A stretch of 7,538 bases of DNA, from NCBI GenBank assembly GCA_028293725.1, contig JAQGOE010000097.1, positions 1-7,538 of the forward strand, given 5' to 3'. The stretch's first letter is position 1. Every line of letters begins with the position of its first letter. The stretch comes from Gammaproteobacteria bacterium. GTDB lineage: Bacteria; Pseudomonadota; Gammaproteobacteria; Steroidobacterales; Steroidobacteraceae. This document shows positions 1-6,666 of this stretch, piece by piece. Position numbers and translations under genes: made by a program. The notes beneath the pieces were generated by a model. It was not told where the DNA came from, searched no databases, and was given only the letters and a program-made list of their open reading frames with translations.

Positions 1-99
1 ACGACCGGCGAAGCGCTGGCGCGCCCCCGAGTGCGAAGTGTCAGTCACGACACGGGAATCATCATCACCAGCACGGACGAGCGGATCGACCCGCAATGA
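1..99 (+). CDS. C-terminal end of an upstream gene, partial (probable dot/icm component)
   Basis: Frame 1 is open from the window edge to a TGA at 97-99 and gives 32 residues ending in GIIITSTDERIDPQ. The stop overlaps the ATG of the next gene at 96-98 (ATGA), the classic sign of translational coupling inside an operon. That junction is the main reason to call it coding. The last residues look like a short beta strand plus polar tail. In Legionella and IncI plasmids the gene just before icmC/dotE is icmG/dotF (traP), preceded by the VirB10-like icmE/dotG (traO), so one of these two is expected here by position. The fragment is too short to decide, and no family motif is visible. Confidence 0.55.
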   Translation, partial: TTGEALARPRVRSVSHDTGIIITSTDERIDPQ

Positions 100-713
100 A
101 CTCCGCCACGTCATCGTCCCTGCCGGACCTGGTCACGCTGCTGGCGAATTTCGGCACCCAGATTCCACCCATCATCATTCTTTTGCAGTTCGTCAGCGCG
201 TTGATGGGCCTGTACTTTGTCGCCGGTTCCCTCGTCGAATTTTGGGGCGTCGGCAATGGCAATGCCGCAAAGTACCTCTCCGCTCATGCGCGCTTCTCCG
301 TCACCGGAGGGGTGGTTAAGCTGTTGGTGGGAGCGTTACTCGCCGCGATGAGCACACTGCAACTGGTGGGTATTCTGTCACGCACGCTGACGGATACGTA
401 CGCGAATTCCCGGTTTCTCAGTTATTCACCCACAGGCAACACCCTGGAGGCGCAAAGCCAAGCAGCCATGGCCGCCTTGCTCGGGATCATGGAGATCGTG
501 GGCTTCGTGGCCATGATCAAAGGGTGGCTCACGTTCGTCCACATCGCTGATGGCCGCGCCCAGGCAGGGTACGGCACCGCGACGGCTTGGCTCATTGGCG
601 GCGTCCTGGCCTGGAATTTCAAGTGGCTGACGGACGTCCTCAATTGCACCTTTGGCTACAACGTCATTGGCATGTTCGTTTCCTTCGGTGCTGCGAACAC
701 CTGCGGGTCTTGA
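96..713 (+). CDS. icmC/dotE: IcmC/DotE-like (TraQ-like) inner-membrane protein
   Basis: This 205-aa protein is very hydrophobic, with about four membrane segments at residues 24-46, 72-95, 124-147 and 160-180, a polar loop near 96-120, and two late cysteines (C184, C203). Size and topology fit the IcmC/DotE and related IcmV/DotV inner-membrane proteins of type IVB secretion systems; Legionella IcmC is about 190-200 aa. The name rests mainly on context: it lies directly before an IcmD-like, an IcmJ-like and an IcmB-like gene, the order seen in Legionella and IncI plasmids. Its molecular role is not well known in the family; it is regarded as part of the inner-membrane complex. The ATG at 96 overlaps the upstream stop and has no strong Shine-Dalgarno sequence, so its translation is probably coupled. 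IcmV-type or an unrelated tetraspanning protein remain alternatives. Confidence 0.75.
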   Translation: MNSATSSSLPDLVTLLANFGTQIPPIIILLQFVSALMGLYFVAGSLVEFWGVGNGNAAKYLSAHARFSVTGGVVKLLVGALLAAMSTLQLVGILSRTLTDTYANSRFLSYSPTGNTLEAQSQAAMAALLGIMEIVGFVAMIKGWLTFVHIADGRAQAGYGTATAWLIGGVLAWNFKWLTDVLNCTFGYNVIGMFVSFGAANTCGS

Positions 714-764
714 GTGCGCCGGAGTTTCATCGAGTCGTTATGACATCACTATCACTACACCACC

Positions 765-769
765 AGGAG
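765..769 (+). promoter_or_regulatory. Ribosome binding site AGGAG for the ATG at 775
   Basis: AGGAG stands 5 nt before the ATG at 775, in the 61-nt gap after the icmC-like gene. It is the best Shine-Dalgarno match near the icmD-like gene and the reason for taking 775 as the start, even though it gives the protein an unusually long N-terminus. Confidence 0.6.
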
Positions 770-774
770 CACAC

Positions 775-1407
775 ATGCGAAGCAGTAGACGCTCACACCA
801 CGAGCCTTTGGGGAGGTACCGGTTCGGTGCGTCCCAACACCGACGTCGAGAGGCGCGCCTAGCACGCTGCGGCAAGGGTCATTTCGTAAGAGGCCTTGGC
901 CCTTCACAAAATGACCTTTCCCAGTTGCCGGTTGCAACGACCGCGCCGGTAGACAGCGCTCGCGGATGCTCGCGGCGGTCTGGGAAGGGTCATTTCGTGT
1001 GCCAATGGAGTGCGGTCGCAACGCTTTGGTTGCGAACCCGTCGGGCCGTTCTGCACGCATTATTGCTGGCGTGCATGCCACTGCTGAGCATGCTGGCAAG
1101 CAGCCTGGTGCTCGCGCAGACGGCGATCACGGCGACCGACTTGACGCAAGATACCAGTGGTGGCAAGAAAGTCGGCGACGTCGCCAGCAATCTCAACACT
1201 GCCTCCCAGCAGATAGCTACGCTCGTTATCCAGATCGTATCCGTCGGCGGCTTCGTTGTCGTGGCGCTGTCCCTGTATCAGCTGTGGAAAGCTTCCAAGG
1301 ATGAGCGGGAGGCGCCAACGCCGGCGATCGTCGGCCTGTTTGTAGGCGGTGCGATGGCGGGCGTCGGGACAATCATGTGGATCATGAAGAGCACCGTCAC
1401 CGGGTGA
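775..1407 (+). CDS. icmD/dotP: IcmD/DotP-like (TraR-like) small membrane protein with unusual N-terminal extension
   Basis: The last ~135 residues look like IcmD/DotP. A signal-peptide-like stretch (RRAVLHALLLACMPLLSMLA, ending LVLA-Q near residue 114) is followed by a polar Thr/Ser/Asn-rich segment. Two membrane segments then follow, around IATLVIQIVSVGGFVVVAL and AIVGLFVGGAMAGVGTIMW. Legionella IcmD is about 130 aa with the same plan, and the position between icmC-like and icmJ-like genes agrees. From the ATG at 775 (AGGAG 5 nt upstream) the product is 210 aa, with ~75 extra residues rich in Arg, His and Cys before the signal peptide. These residues are encoded by repeat DNA and read GKGHFV twice. 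A GTG at 997, preceded by GGGAAGGG, would give a normal 136-aa protein. Which start is used is open; the conserved part is secure from about 1030 onward. Confidence 0.75.
   Translation: MRSSRRSHHEPLGRYRFGASQHRRREARLARCGKGHFVRGLGPSQNDLSQLPVATTAPVDSARGCSRRSGKGHFVCQWSAVATLWLRTRRAVLHALLLACMPLLSMLASSLVLAQTAITATDLTQDTSGGKKVGDVASNLNTASQQIATLVIQIVSVGGFVVVALSLYQLWKASKDEREAPTPAIVGLFVGGAMAGVGTIMWIMKSTVTG
871..922. repeat. Near-palindromic inverted repeat, 25-nt arms with 2-nt spacer
   Basis: Arms 871-895 and 898-922 are inverted copies separated by TT. Aligned after reverse complementing, 19 of 25 positions match and two of the six differences are G:U-compatible in RNA. A strong hairpin is therefore expected in RNA or single-stranded DNA. 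It lies inside the open frame of the icmD-like gene, ahead of its signal peptide. It has no run of T after it, so it does not look like an intrinsic terminator. The form resembles a REP-type or small MITE-like element, but I do not recognise the family. Confidence 0.8.
980..999 (+). repeat. Third copy of the repeat core CTGGGAARGGTCATTTYGTG
   Basis: The 20 nt at 980-999 match the reverse complement of 905-924 at 18 positions. The 14 nt at 985-998 are identical to 874-887 in the first arm. The copies at 874 and 985 are 111 nt apart, a multiple of three, so both encode GKGHFV in the icmD-like frame. This copy also contains a purine-rich GGGAAGGG and ends on the GTG at 997-999, so it could be the ribosome binding site and start of the shorter icmD product. 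Confidence 0.75.
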
Positions 1408-1444
1408 GGATGAGGCAAGGGGCGGTGTGATCATCCGCCCTAGC

Positions 1445-1449
1445 GAGGA
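1445..1449 (+). promoter_or_regulatory. Ribosome binding site GAGGA deciding the icmJ-like start
   Basis: GAGGA lies 4 nt before the ATG at 1454, and the sequence running into the ATG (GAGGAACACATG) resembles that before the ATG at 775 (AGGAGCACACATG). This favours 1454 over the in-frame GTG at 1427, which would add nine residues. Confidence 0.5.
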
Positions 1450-1453
1450 ACAC

Positions 1454-2176
1454 ATGACGCAGCCATCCCCAAAAGCGCCTGCGGTGGTCGCGCTGCCGAC
1501 GGCCGCAGTGCTCGCCGCGCGCCGCGCCAGCCAACCCGTGCTGGGTGTCAAGCGTCGGCTGTGGCGCAAGGACGACGATCATGCGTTCCTCGCTGACAAA
1601 GCGTTCGCACCGGTTCGCGACCAGGTGTTGAAACGCGACAATCATAGCTGCCGCTTCTGTGGATTTAGGTCGCCCAAGTTTCAGGAGGTGCACCACTGGG
1701 ATGATGACCACACCAACAACGAAGTCGGCAATTTGATGACCGTCTGCAACCTGTGTCACCAAGTGCACCACTTGGGGATGTGTGGGATGCGCGGCGCGGG
1801 CTTCATCGCCGCGCTGCCCGAATTGACGCAAACGGAAGTTAATCATATCGCTCGTGCCCACTTTGTTGCTCTGGTCTTGGTGGACACAAACACCAAGGAT
1901 CGCTTGATCGGGCTGTACGCGTTGCTGCGCGCCCGGGCAGACATGCTGAAATCGGCGTTTCATCTGGACATTGCCTCACCGTTGCTCTTTGCGGAGATCC
2001 TCTCGGGGTGCGACGAGAGGATGTACGCGGCGCGAGCCACGTTCCTCGAGTCCCTGCGCCTGGTGGCGACCGAAGCCGCCTTCCAGGCCGGGCAGGTGGA
2101 CTACTACGCGATCAACCACCGCACACAGTTTGCGCCGGAGCATTGGTCGGCGCTGGCCGCTCAGCTGCAGCGCTGA
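1454..2176 (+). CDS. icmJ/dotN: IcmJ/DotN-like (TraT-like) protein with HNH/zinc motif
   Basis: The 240-aa product has an HNH-type zinc module at residues 66-106. It shows CRFCG (C66, C69), VHH (H80, H81), GNL (N93) and CNLCH (C98, C101, H102), followed by another HH at 105-106. The four cysteines would hold zinc, and H81, N93 and H102 match the family's H-N-H positions. The N-terminus is Ala/Pro-rich and basic; the C-terminal half (about 113-240) is helical without a recognised motif. In Legionella, IcmJ/DotN has an HNH-like fold with bound zinc and belongs to the DotL coupling complex. That, together with the location between icmD-like and icmB-like genes, makes IcmJ/DotN the best call over a free-standing homing nuclease. 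The start is ATG 1454; GTG 1427 in the same frame is the alternative. Whether it cuts DNA is unknown. Confidence 0.82.
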   Translation: MTQPSPKAPAVVALPTAAVLAARRASQPVLGVKRRLWRKDDDHAFLADKAFAPVRDQVLKRDNHSCRFCGFRSPKFQEVHHWDDDHTNNEVGNLMTVCNLCHQVHHLGMCGMRGAGFIAALPELTQTEVNHIARAHFVALVLVDTNTKDRLIGLYALLRARADMLKSAFHLDIASPLLFAEILSGCDERMYAARATFLESLRLVATEAAFQAGQVDYYAINHRTQFAPEHWSALAAQLQR

Positions 2177-2188
2177 GCCTACCGTGCA

Positions 2189-3409
2189 ATGCGCTGTGGT
2201 GTAGTGTTGTTCGACTCGGCCAACAACATTGCGATCGGGGACAAGACGTTTGCCTCGCTCGATAACGGCTGGGCCTCCGTCGGCGGTGAGCCAGCGGTAC
2301 GAGTCACCTCCATTCATGATTTGTCATCCGATGTGCTGTGGATTACCAACCTCACCGAGGAGCAGTTCTACCGTGCCTCACTCACGGCGCACCCCAATTT
2401 CCGCAGTGACGGGTACCTCCGCTCAACTCTGAGACACATCTATAGCGAGTTGGGGGTGGATCCTTCGTACGTGCCCCCCGACACGGTGGCCTGTGTTCTC
2501 GCCACGATCGTACAGCGAGTGGTCGACTTCGCGACCAGCCGCCACGGGGTGACCGTTCGCAGTAAGTCGCTCAACGAAGACTACGCAGCGGCGCTCGGCG
2601 CCCCTCGCTCACACATCCCCGCGGAGATCTACTCCATGTTTGAGGGGTCAGCCCAGCATTCCTACGTGCGTGCGGTAGCGACGAACGCCTACCTGCACAA
2701 CGGGCAGACGCTCACTTTGCGCCGTAATCGCCTCGTCCATGCCAGAGAGCTGTTTGCTCAGTCCGTGCCGCCGGATACGCCGTGGGAGTTCATACCTCGG
2801 CACAAGCTGCCTGCGAGCCGGGAGGATATCGACGCTCGTCTGGAAGGCACCCACACAGCCTTTCTGGCGCGCTGTGAAGTGAAGAACATCCATCCCCGGG
2901 TCGCGGAAGTGTTCTCCGTTGGCGGCGGCGCGCGAGCGATCCGCGAGTGGCTCACGGACGGTGAATGGCGGCAGGCGCGCGAGTGGGCGGACGTTGAGTG
3001 CCGAGCGCTGTTGGTCTGCGGGGCACCGTCCGCCCCCCTGCCCCAGGCGAAACAGTTGCCGGGCGGGGCGTACGCGCCACTGTCGTTCACGTGTGGTCTC
3101 ACCGCCGAACAGATGTGGACCGCGATGACGATGCGGCGTGGCTCACGCGATGAGCCGCGCTTCACAGCAGCGGCGGCTTGGTTGCGTGCGCGGGACCGCG
3201 TCGTGATGTTCTCACACGCCGCGCAGCTGCATGCAAAGGGCTTGACGGTCTGGGGTTACGGCGGCGGAAACGTCGTGGTGATGTACCCAGATGGCGGCTT
3301 GCGGCACGCATTGGACACCGCGCTGGAGAGCGGTTTGTTAGCACCTGCTAGCAAGCTGTTGGAGGTCCGCCGCGGCACTCAGGACATCCAGACCTATGGA
3401 GGTCGGTGA
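2189..3409 (+). CDS. Hypothetical protein, 406 aa, between icmJ-like and icmB-like genes
   Basis: I do not recognise this protein. It starts at ATG 2189, 12 nt after the icmJ-like stop and without a clear Shine-Dalgarno sequence, and its end overlaps the next small gene by 14 nt, so it is translated as part of the operon. No signal peptide or membrane segment is visible, so it is probably cytoplasmic. The N-terminus alternates short strands (GVVLFDSANNIAIGDKTFAS, residues 4-23; DVLWITNL, 48-55) in a way that recalls the opening strands of RNase H-like or actin-like folds, but this is only a resemblance. A helical middle (about 97-190) follows, then a segment with C230, C271, C278 and C302, and a glycine-rich strand region VWGYGGGNVVVMYPDGG at 354-370. 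Legionella and IncI systems have no gene here as far as I know. By position it may be a cytoplasmic partner of DotN, DotO or DotL. Confidence 0.8.
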   Translation: MRCGVVLFDSANNIAIGDKTFASLDNGWASVGGEPAVRVTSIHDLSSDVLWITNLTEEQFYRASLTAHPNFRSDGYLRSTLRHIYSELGVDPSYVPPDTVACVLATIVQRVVDFATSRHGVTVRSKSLNEDYAAALGAPRSHIPAEIYSMFEGSAQHSYVRAVATNAYLHNGQTLTLRRNRLVHARELFAQSVPPDTPWEFIPRHKLPASREDIDARLEGTHTAFLARCEVKNIHPRVAEVFSVGGGARAIREWLTDGEWRQAREWADVECRALLVCGAPSAPLPQAKQLPGGAYAPLSFTCGLTAEQMWTAMTMRRGSRDEPRFTAAAAWLRARDRVVMFSHAAQLHAKGLTVWGYGGGNVVVMYPDGGLRHALDTALESGLLAPASKLLEVRRGTQDIQTYGGR

Positions 3410-3602
3410 TCCCAATGCGACCGCAGCGCCAGATGATCTTAGTGACCATGACATTTTCTACATCGAGACGTACCTGCGTCAGTGCGCTGATCACCCGACG
3501 ATGCTCGCCATCGATGCCCTCGTTCTACGGGAGGATCTGGCTGCCGATGTGAAGGCGGCCCGATTGCGTGAGACCATTCAAGGAGCCTTTGATGAGCGGT
3601 AA
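3396..3602 (+). CDS. Small acidic hypothetical protein, 68 aa, overlapping icmB start
   Basis: I recognise no family. The 68 residues include 15 Asp/Glu against 6 Lys/Arg, so the protein is strongly acidic. It has a disordered-looking first 15 residues, then probable helices (about 17-32, 35-48, 49-64). There is no membrane segment or signal. The ATG at 3396 overlaps the end of the preceding gene by 14 nt, and its TAA overlaps the icmB-like start by 11 nt. This double overlap suggests a real, translationally coupled gene, not a chance frame. Only a weak AGGA, 12 nt upstream, precedes the ATG. A small acidic helical protein beside a secretion ATPase could be a chaperone or adaptor (compare the role of IcmS/IcmW in Legionella), but it is shorter than those and shows no motif, so this is inference. 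Confidence 0.65.
   Translation: MEVGDPNATAAPDDLSDHDIFYIETYLRQCADHPTMLAIDALVLREDLAADVKAARLRETIQGAFDER
3581..3585 (+). promoter_or_regulatory. Ribosome binding site AGGAG for the icmB-like gene
   Basis: AGGAG stands 6 nt before the ATG at 3592, inside the end of the 68-aa gene. It fixes the start at 3592 (MSGKFEA) against an in-frame upstream alternative at 3568, which would add eight residues (MRPFKEPL) and would itself contain the ribosome binding site. Confidence 0.75.
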
Positions 3603-6600
3603 GTTTGAAGCGATTGCACTCCATCTGCTTAGCGAGCTAAAGACGGAGGTGCAGCACTACTGCGACCTGGAGACGATCGACTCCAACGCGCTGGTCGGTA
3701 AGGATGGATCCCTCGCAAGCATTGTCCGCTTTAACGGCACCAAGGGTGTCCTGGGACGGGACCTGTTCGAGCGAATGATCGTAACGCTCGAGCAGTCGCT
3801 CGCCGTGTACTTCGCTGCGAAGGGGCATCAGCTCCAGGTCCTGTTTCGGCGCGACCTGGACGCCAGCACCACGCTCGAGGCGAACGCGGAACAGCAGCGG
3901 TTGACAGCTGATCGCCTCAGGTTGGCGGTGCGTGACCTGGTCGACGAAGGTTGCGAGAAATACAGCCAGTACGTGTATGACGAGGACTGTTATCTCGTGT
4001 TCTGGTCCCGCCCGGCGTTATTGGATCGCACGGAGGTGCGCATCGCGCGGGACGAAGAGAATCAATTCCGTAAGGCACATCAGTGGCCGACGATGAAGGA
4101 CGCGCAGAACCTCCTGCGCCCGATCCGGTTTCTGTTCGACCGGCATCAGGCCTTCGTGAGTAAGATCTGTGATGACCTCTCTTCGACCGAGTTTGGTTGT
4201 TCGATCGAGCGTCTCGACGTGACCGACATGCTGCGCGAGGTGAGGCGCAGTATTTACCCGGACTACACTGGGGCGAATTGGCAACCGGCCATCCCGGGCT
4301 CGCCGATTCCGATGCGCTGGAAATCCACCGGCGACCGGGCGGATGCCTCGGAGCTGTTGTACCCGTCGCTGTCGCAGCAGCTTATGGTCGCGACAGGCGA
4401 GGTCGGATCTCGCAAGAGCGAAACTCTACCCGATCCGACGACCGTGCGTCTCGGTAGTCGAGTCTACGCGCCGCTGATGTTCGAAATACCGCCGAGCGAG
4501 CCGCAGCACTTCAACGCGCTCTTCAACGCCCTCAATCGGGCCGAGACACGTGAGGCGGGCCAGGTGCGGGCATTGCCGTATTGCGTATCTTTCATGCTTG
4601 AGTCGGACGGGATGAGTGTACTGCGCTGGAAGGGGCTGTTGGCAAATGTGCTAGGCATCACTTCAGAGACCAACCGGAACATCAATCTCGCAGCGAAGGC
4701 ACTGGGTGAGCAAAAACGGGACGGGACCTGTATCGCAAAGTTGCGGATCGCCGCCACGACGTGGGCGGGGTTGGGAAATGAGGCGCAGCGAGAGTTGACC
4801 CTGCGGAAATCCAAGTTATGGCGAATTCTGGAGGGGTGGGGCAGGGGAACCGTGATCGAGCGGACCGGCAATCCCATGAAGGTGCTCCAGAGCACCGCAC
4901 TTTCACTGTCCTGGCGACACATTGGAAACCCGGCGCCGGCGCCGCTGGGCGAAGCGCTGGCGCTCATGCCCTTCACCCGGCCGGCGTCGCCGTTTTCGAC
5001 AGGTTCAATCATCTACCGCAGTCTCGATGGAAAGATTCTGCGCTATCAACGCTTCTCGTCGGAACAGACGACCTGGATCACCTTGGTCGCGGGTAAGCCC
5101 GGTTCGGGCAAGTCGGTGTTGATGAATCACAACAACGTCGAATTGTGCCTGATGCCCGGGAGCACCCGCTTGCCGTACGTGTGCATCATCGACATTGGCA
5201 TCAGCTCGTCAGGCTTCATTGATTTGATCCGCGATAACCTGCCAGCGGATCGGCAATACCTGGCGTTCTACAAGCGCCTGCAGAACAATGAGTCCGATGC
5301 AATCAACCCAATGGACGCGCCGCTCGGTAAGCGTGAGCCGCTGGCAAAAGACCGTGCATTCCTCGTGAATTTCTTGGCCACATTGGCGACGCCGCCTGAG
5401 CGCCGTGGCAAACCGTATGAGGGTATGTCGACGTTTGTGGGGCGGATCATCGACAACGCCTATCGGATGAAGTCGGATCGCTACGAGCGCGCCCAGCCGG
5501 AAACCTATAAACCGGGGCACAATCCGGTGGTGGACGAGGCGGTGAGGCGGATTGGGTATAGCGTTCGGCAGGCCACGACGTATTGGGAGTTGGTCGATGC
5601 GCTGTTCCAGGCGGGCCTTATCTACGAGGCGGAGGTGACCCAACGCTACGCGGTTCCGATCCTGCACGATCTCGTGGCGACCGCCGCCTCGAAGGAGATC
5701 GCGGACGAGTACGGCGGCACGCGCTGCGAGAACGGACAACCGATCCATAGCGCCTTTATCTTGGGTCTGCGCGAGGCCATCAACGATTACCCCATCTTTG
5801 CTGGCCAGACTCGGTTTGATATCGGCTCCGCACGTGTCATGGCGCTGGATCTTCAGGACGTCGCGCTGATCGGGTCGGACGCCGCGTTCAAGCAGACTGC
5901 TCTGATGTACATGATTGCGAGGCAATCATTTCTCAAGAAGGTTGCCTTCAGTAAGGAGGACCTCCCCTTTTTCGATCCGCTGTATCGCGCCTATTACGAG
6001 AAGCTCATCAACGACATTACGGAAGATATCAAAGTGTTAATGATGGACGAGCTGCACAAGACCGGGGGGCATCCGCTACTGCAGCTACAGCTGATGACCG
6101 ATGGGCGTGAGGCGCGAAAGTGGAATTTGGAGCTCGTGCTCGGCTCACAGCTGATGGAGGACTTTGGCGAACTCACGAAGATCGCCACCACTTACTTCAT
6201 CTTGGATTCCGGTACCGAGGAGACCCGGCGCTGGTTGCGCGAAAACGTGGGGCTCACCCCAGTGGAGGAATCGGCCTTGACGAACTACGTTCACGGGGCC
6301 GGCCCCCACGGATGCACGTTCTTGGCCCGATTTGTGACCAAGGCCGCCACCTACAGCCAACTCTTCACCATGACGGCGGGCCCGATGAGGCTGTGGGCAC
6401 TCAGTACCACCGCTGAGGATCGCAAACTGCGCTCGCTGTTATATGCCTCGCTGCCCGGCAACGAAGCGCGAGCACGGTTGGCGAGGCGCTTCCCGGGTGG
6501 CTCGTGCAAGAAGTTGGTCGAGCGGCTGAAGGCGGAGATGTTCAACACGGCCGATTTCGTTGATGACGATACGTCCTCCTCTGTGATCGAGCGTATTGCC

Positions 6601-6648
6601 CAAGAGATCTTCGAGGAGGCGCCCGTGACAGCTGCGCGCGCCCACTAG
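3592..6648 (+). CDS. icmB/dotO: IcmB/DotO-like (TraU-like) type IVB secretion ATPase
   Basis: This 1018-aa protein is close in length to Legionella DotO and IncI TraU (both about 1010 aa). It has the VirB4-class layout: a long N-terminal half (1 to ~480) without nucleotide motifs, then an ATPase domain. Walker A is GKPGSGKS at 501-508. Walker B is VLMMDELH at 815-822, with D819 and catalytic E820. LVLGSQLMEDF at 848-858 matches the conserved motif with glutamine that follows Walker B in VirB4 ATPases, and an Arg-rich TRRWLRENVG segment follows. In Dot/Icm systems DotO forms the hexameric cytoplasmic base of the channel, powers assembly or transport, and recruits DotB. No signal or clear membrane helix is visible, as expected. 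It starts at 3592 (AGGAG 6 nt before) and overlaps the preceding small gene by 11 nt. The frame is intact throughout. Confidence 0.93.
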   Translation: MSGKFEAIALHLLSELKTEVQHYCDLETIDSNALVGKDGSLASIVRFNGTKGVLGRDLFERMIVTLEQSLAVYFAAKGHQLQVLFRRDLDASTTLEANAEQQRLTADRLRLAVRDLVDEGCEKYSQYVYDEDCYLVFWSRPALLDRTEVRIARDEENQFRKAHQWPTMKDAQNLLRPIRFLFDRHQAFVSKICDDLSSTEFGCSIERLDVTDMLREVRRSIYPDYTGANWQPAIPGSPIPMRWKSTGDRADASELLYPSLSQQLMVATGEVGSRKSETLPDPTTVRLGSRVYAPLMFEIPPSEPQHFNALFNALNRAETREAGQVRALPYCVSFMLESDGMSVLRWKGLLANVLGITSETNRNINLAAKALGEQKRDGTCIAKLRIAATTWAGLGNEAQRELTLRKSKLWRILEGWGRGTVIERTGNPMKVLQSTALSLSWRHIGNPAPAPLGEALALMPFTRPASPFSTGSIIYRSLDGKILRYQRFSSEQTTWITLVAGKPGSGKSVLMNHNNVELCLMPGSTRLPYVCIIDIGISSSGFIDLIRDNLPADRQYLAFYKRLQNNESDAINPMDAPLGKREPLAKDRAFLVNFLATLATPPERRGKPYEGMSTFVGRIIDNAYRMKSDRYERAQPETYKPGHNPVVDEAVRRIGYSVRQATTYWELVDALFQAGLIYEAEVTQRYAVPILHDLVATAASKEIADEYGGTRCENGQPIHSAFILGLREAINDYPIFAGQTRFDIGSARVMALDLQDVALIGSDAAFKQTALMYMIARQSFLKKVAFSKEDLPFFDPLYRAYYEKLINDITEDIKVLMMDELHKTGGHPLLQLQLMTDGREARKWNLELVLGSQLMEDFGELTKIATTYFILDSGTEETRRWLRENVGLTPVEESALTNYVHGAGPHGCTFLARFVTKAATYSQLFTMTAGPMRLWALSTTAEDRKLRSLLYASLPGNEARARLARRFPGGSCKKLVERLKAEMFNTADFVDDDTSSSVIERIAQEIFEEAPVTAARAH

Positions 6649-6651
6649 GTC

Positions 6652-6657
6652 AGGAGG
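6652..6657 (+). promoter_or_regulatory. Ribosome binding site AGGAGG for the icmO-like gene
   Basis: A full AGGAGG lies between the icmB-like stop (6648) and the GTG at 6667, with 9 nt between the site and the start codon. It supports a GTG start, the only suitable one in this frame ahead of the basic N-terminus and membrane segments. Confidence 0.7.
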
Positions 6658-6666
6658 CCCGCGCCC

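Noticed and set aside
7..21. 15-nt sequence GGCGAAGCGCTGGCG that recurs near 4949-4963
   Set aside because: Both copies encode GEALA with common GC-rich codons inside coding frames; a chance match is enough to explain it.
38..319. 93-codon + strand open frame across the start of the icmC-like gene
   Set aside because: It overlaps the hydrophobic icmC-like frame almost throughout, has no family features, and its start has no ribosome binding site; it is a GC-rich shadow frame.
851..860. Perfect palindrome AGGCGCGCCT (with CGACGTCG at 841-848)
   Set aside because: Short palindromes of G and C are expected in GC-rich DNA; no second copy or spacing pattern suggests an operator.
587..862. 91-codon + strand open frame spanning the icmC-icmD junction
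   Set aside because: It lies mostly in the icmC-like gene in another frame, starts without a ribosome binding site, and ends in the repeat-rich leader without recognisable protein features.
871..922. Hairpin as an intrinsic terminator after icmC
   Set aside because: No T-run follows the stem, and it lies within an operon and within an open frame, so termination is not the best reading; a conditional attenuator cannot be excluded.
1649..1771. HNH motif as a sign of a homing endonuclease, intron or restriction system
   Set aside because: The gene occupies the icmJ/dotN position between icmD-like and icmB-like genes, no interrupted host gene is present, and DotN itself has an HNH-like zinc fold.
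3568..3591. Longer icmB start (MRPFKEPL extension)
   Set aside because: The AGGAG at 3581-3585 is ideally placed for the ATG at 3592 and would be inside the coding sequence of the longer form.
5209..5925. Long - strand open frame (238 codons) opposite the icmB-like gene
   Set aside because: It is antisense to the well-supported ATPase domain frame and has no recognisable domain; such mirror frames are usual in GC-rich genes.
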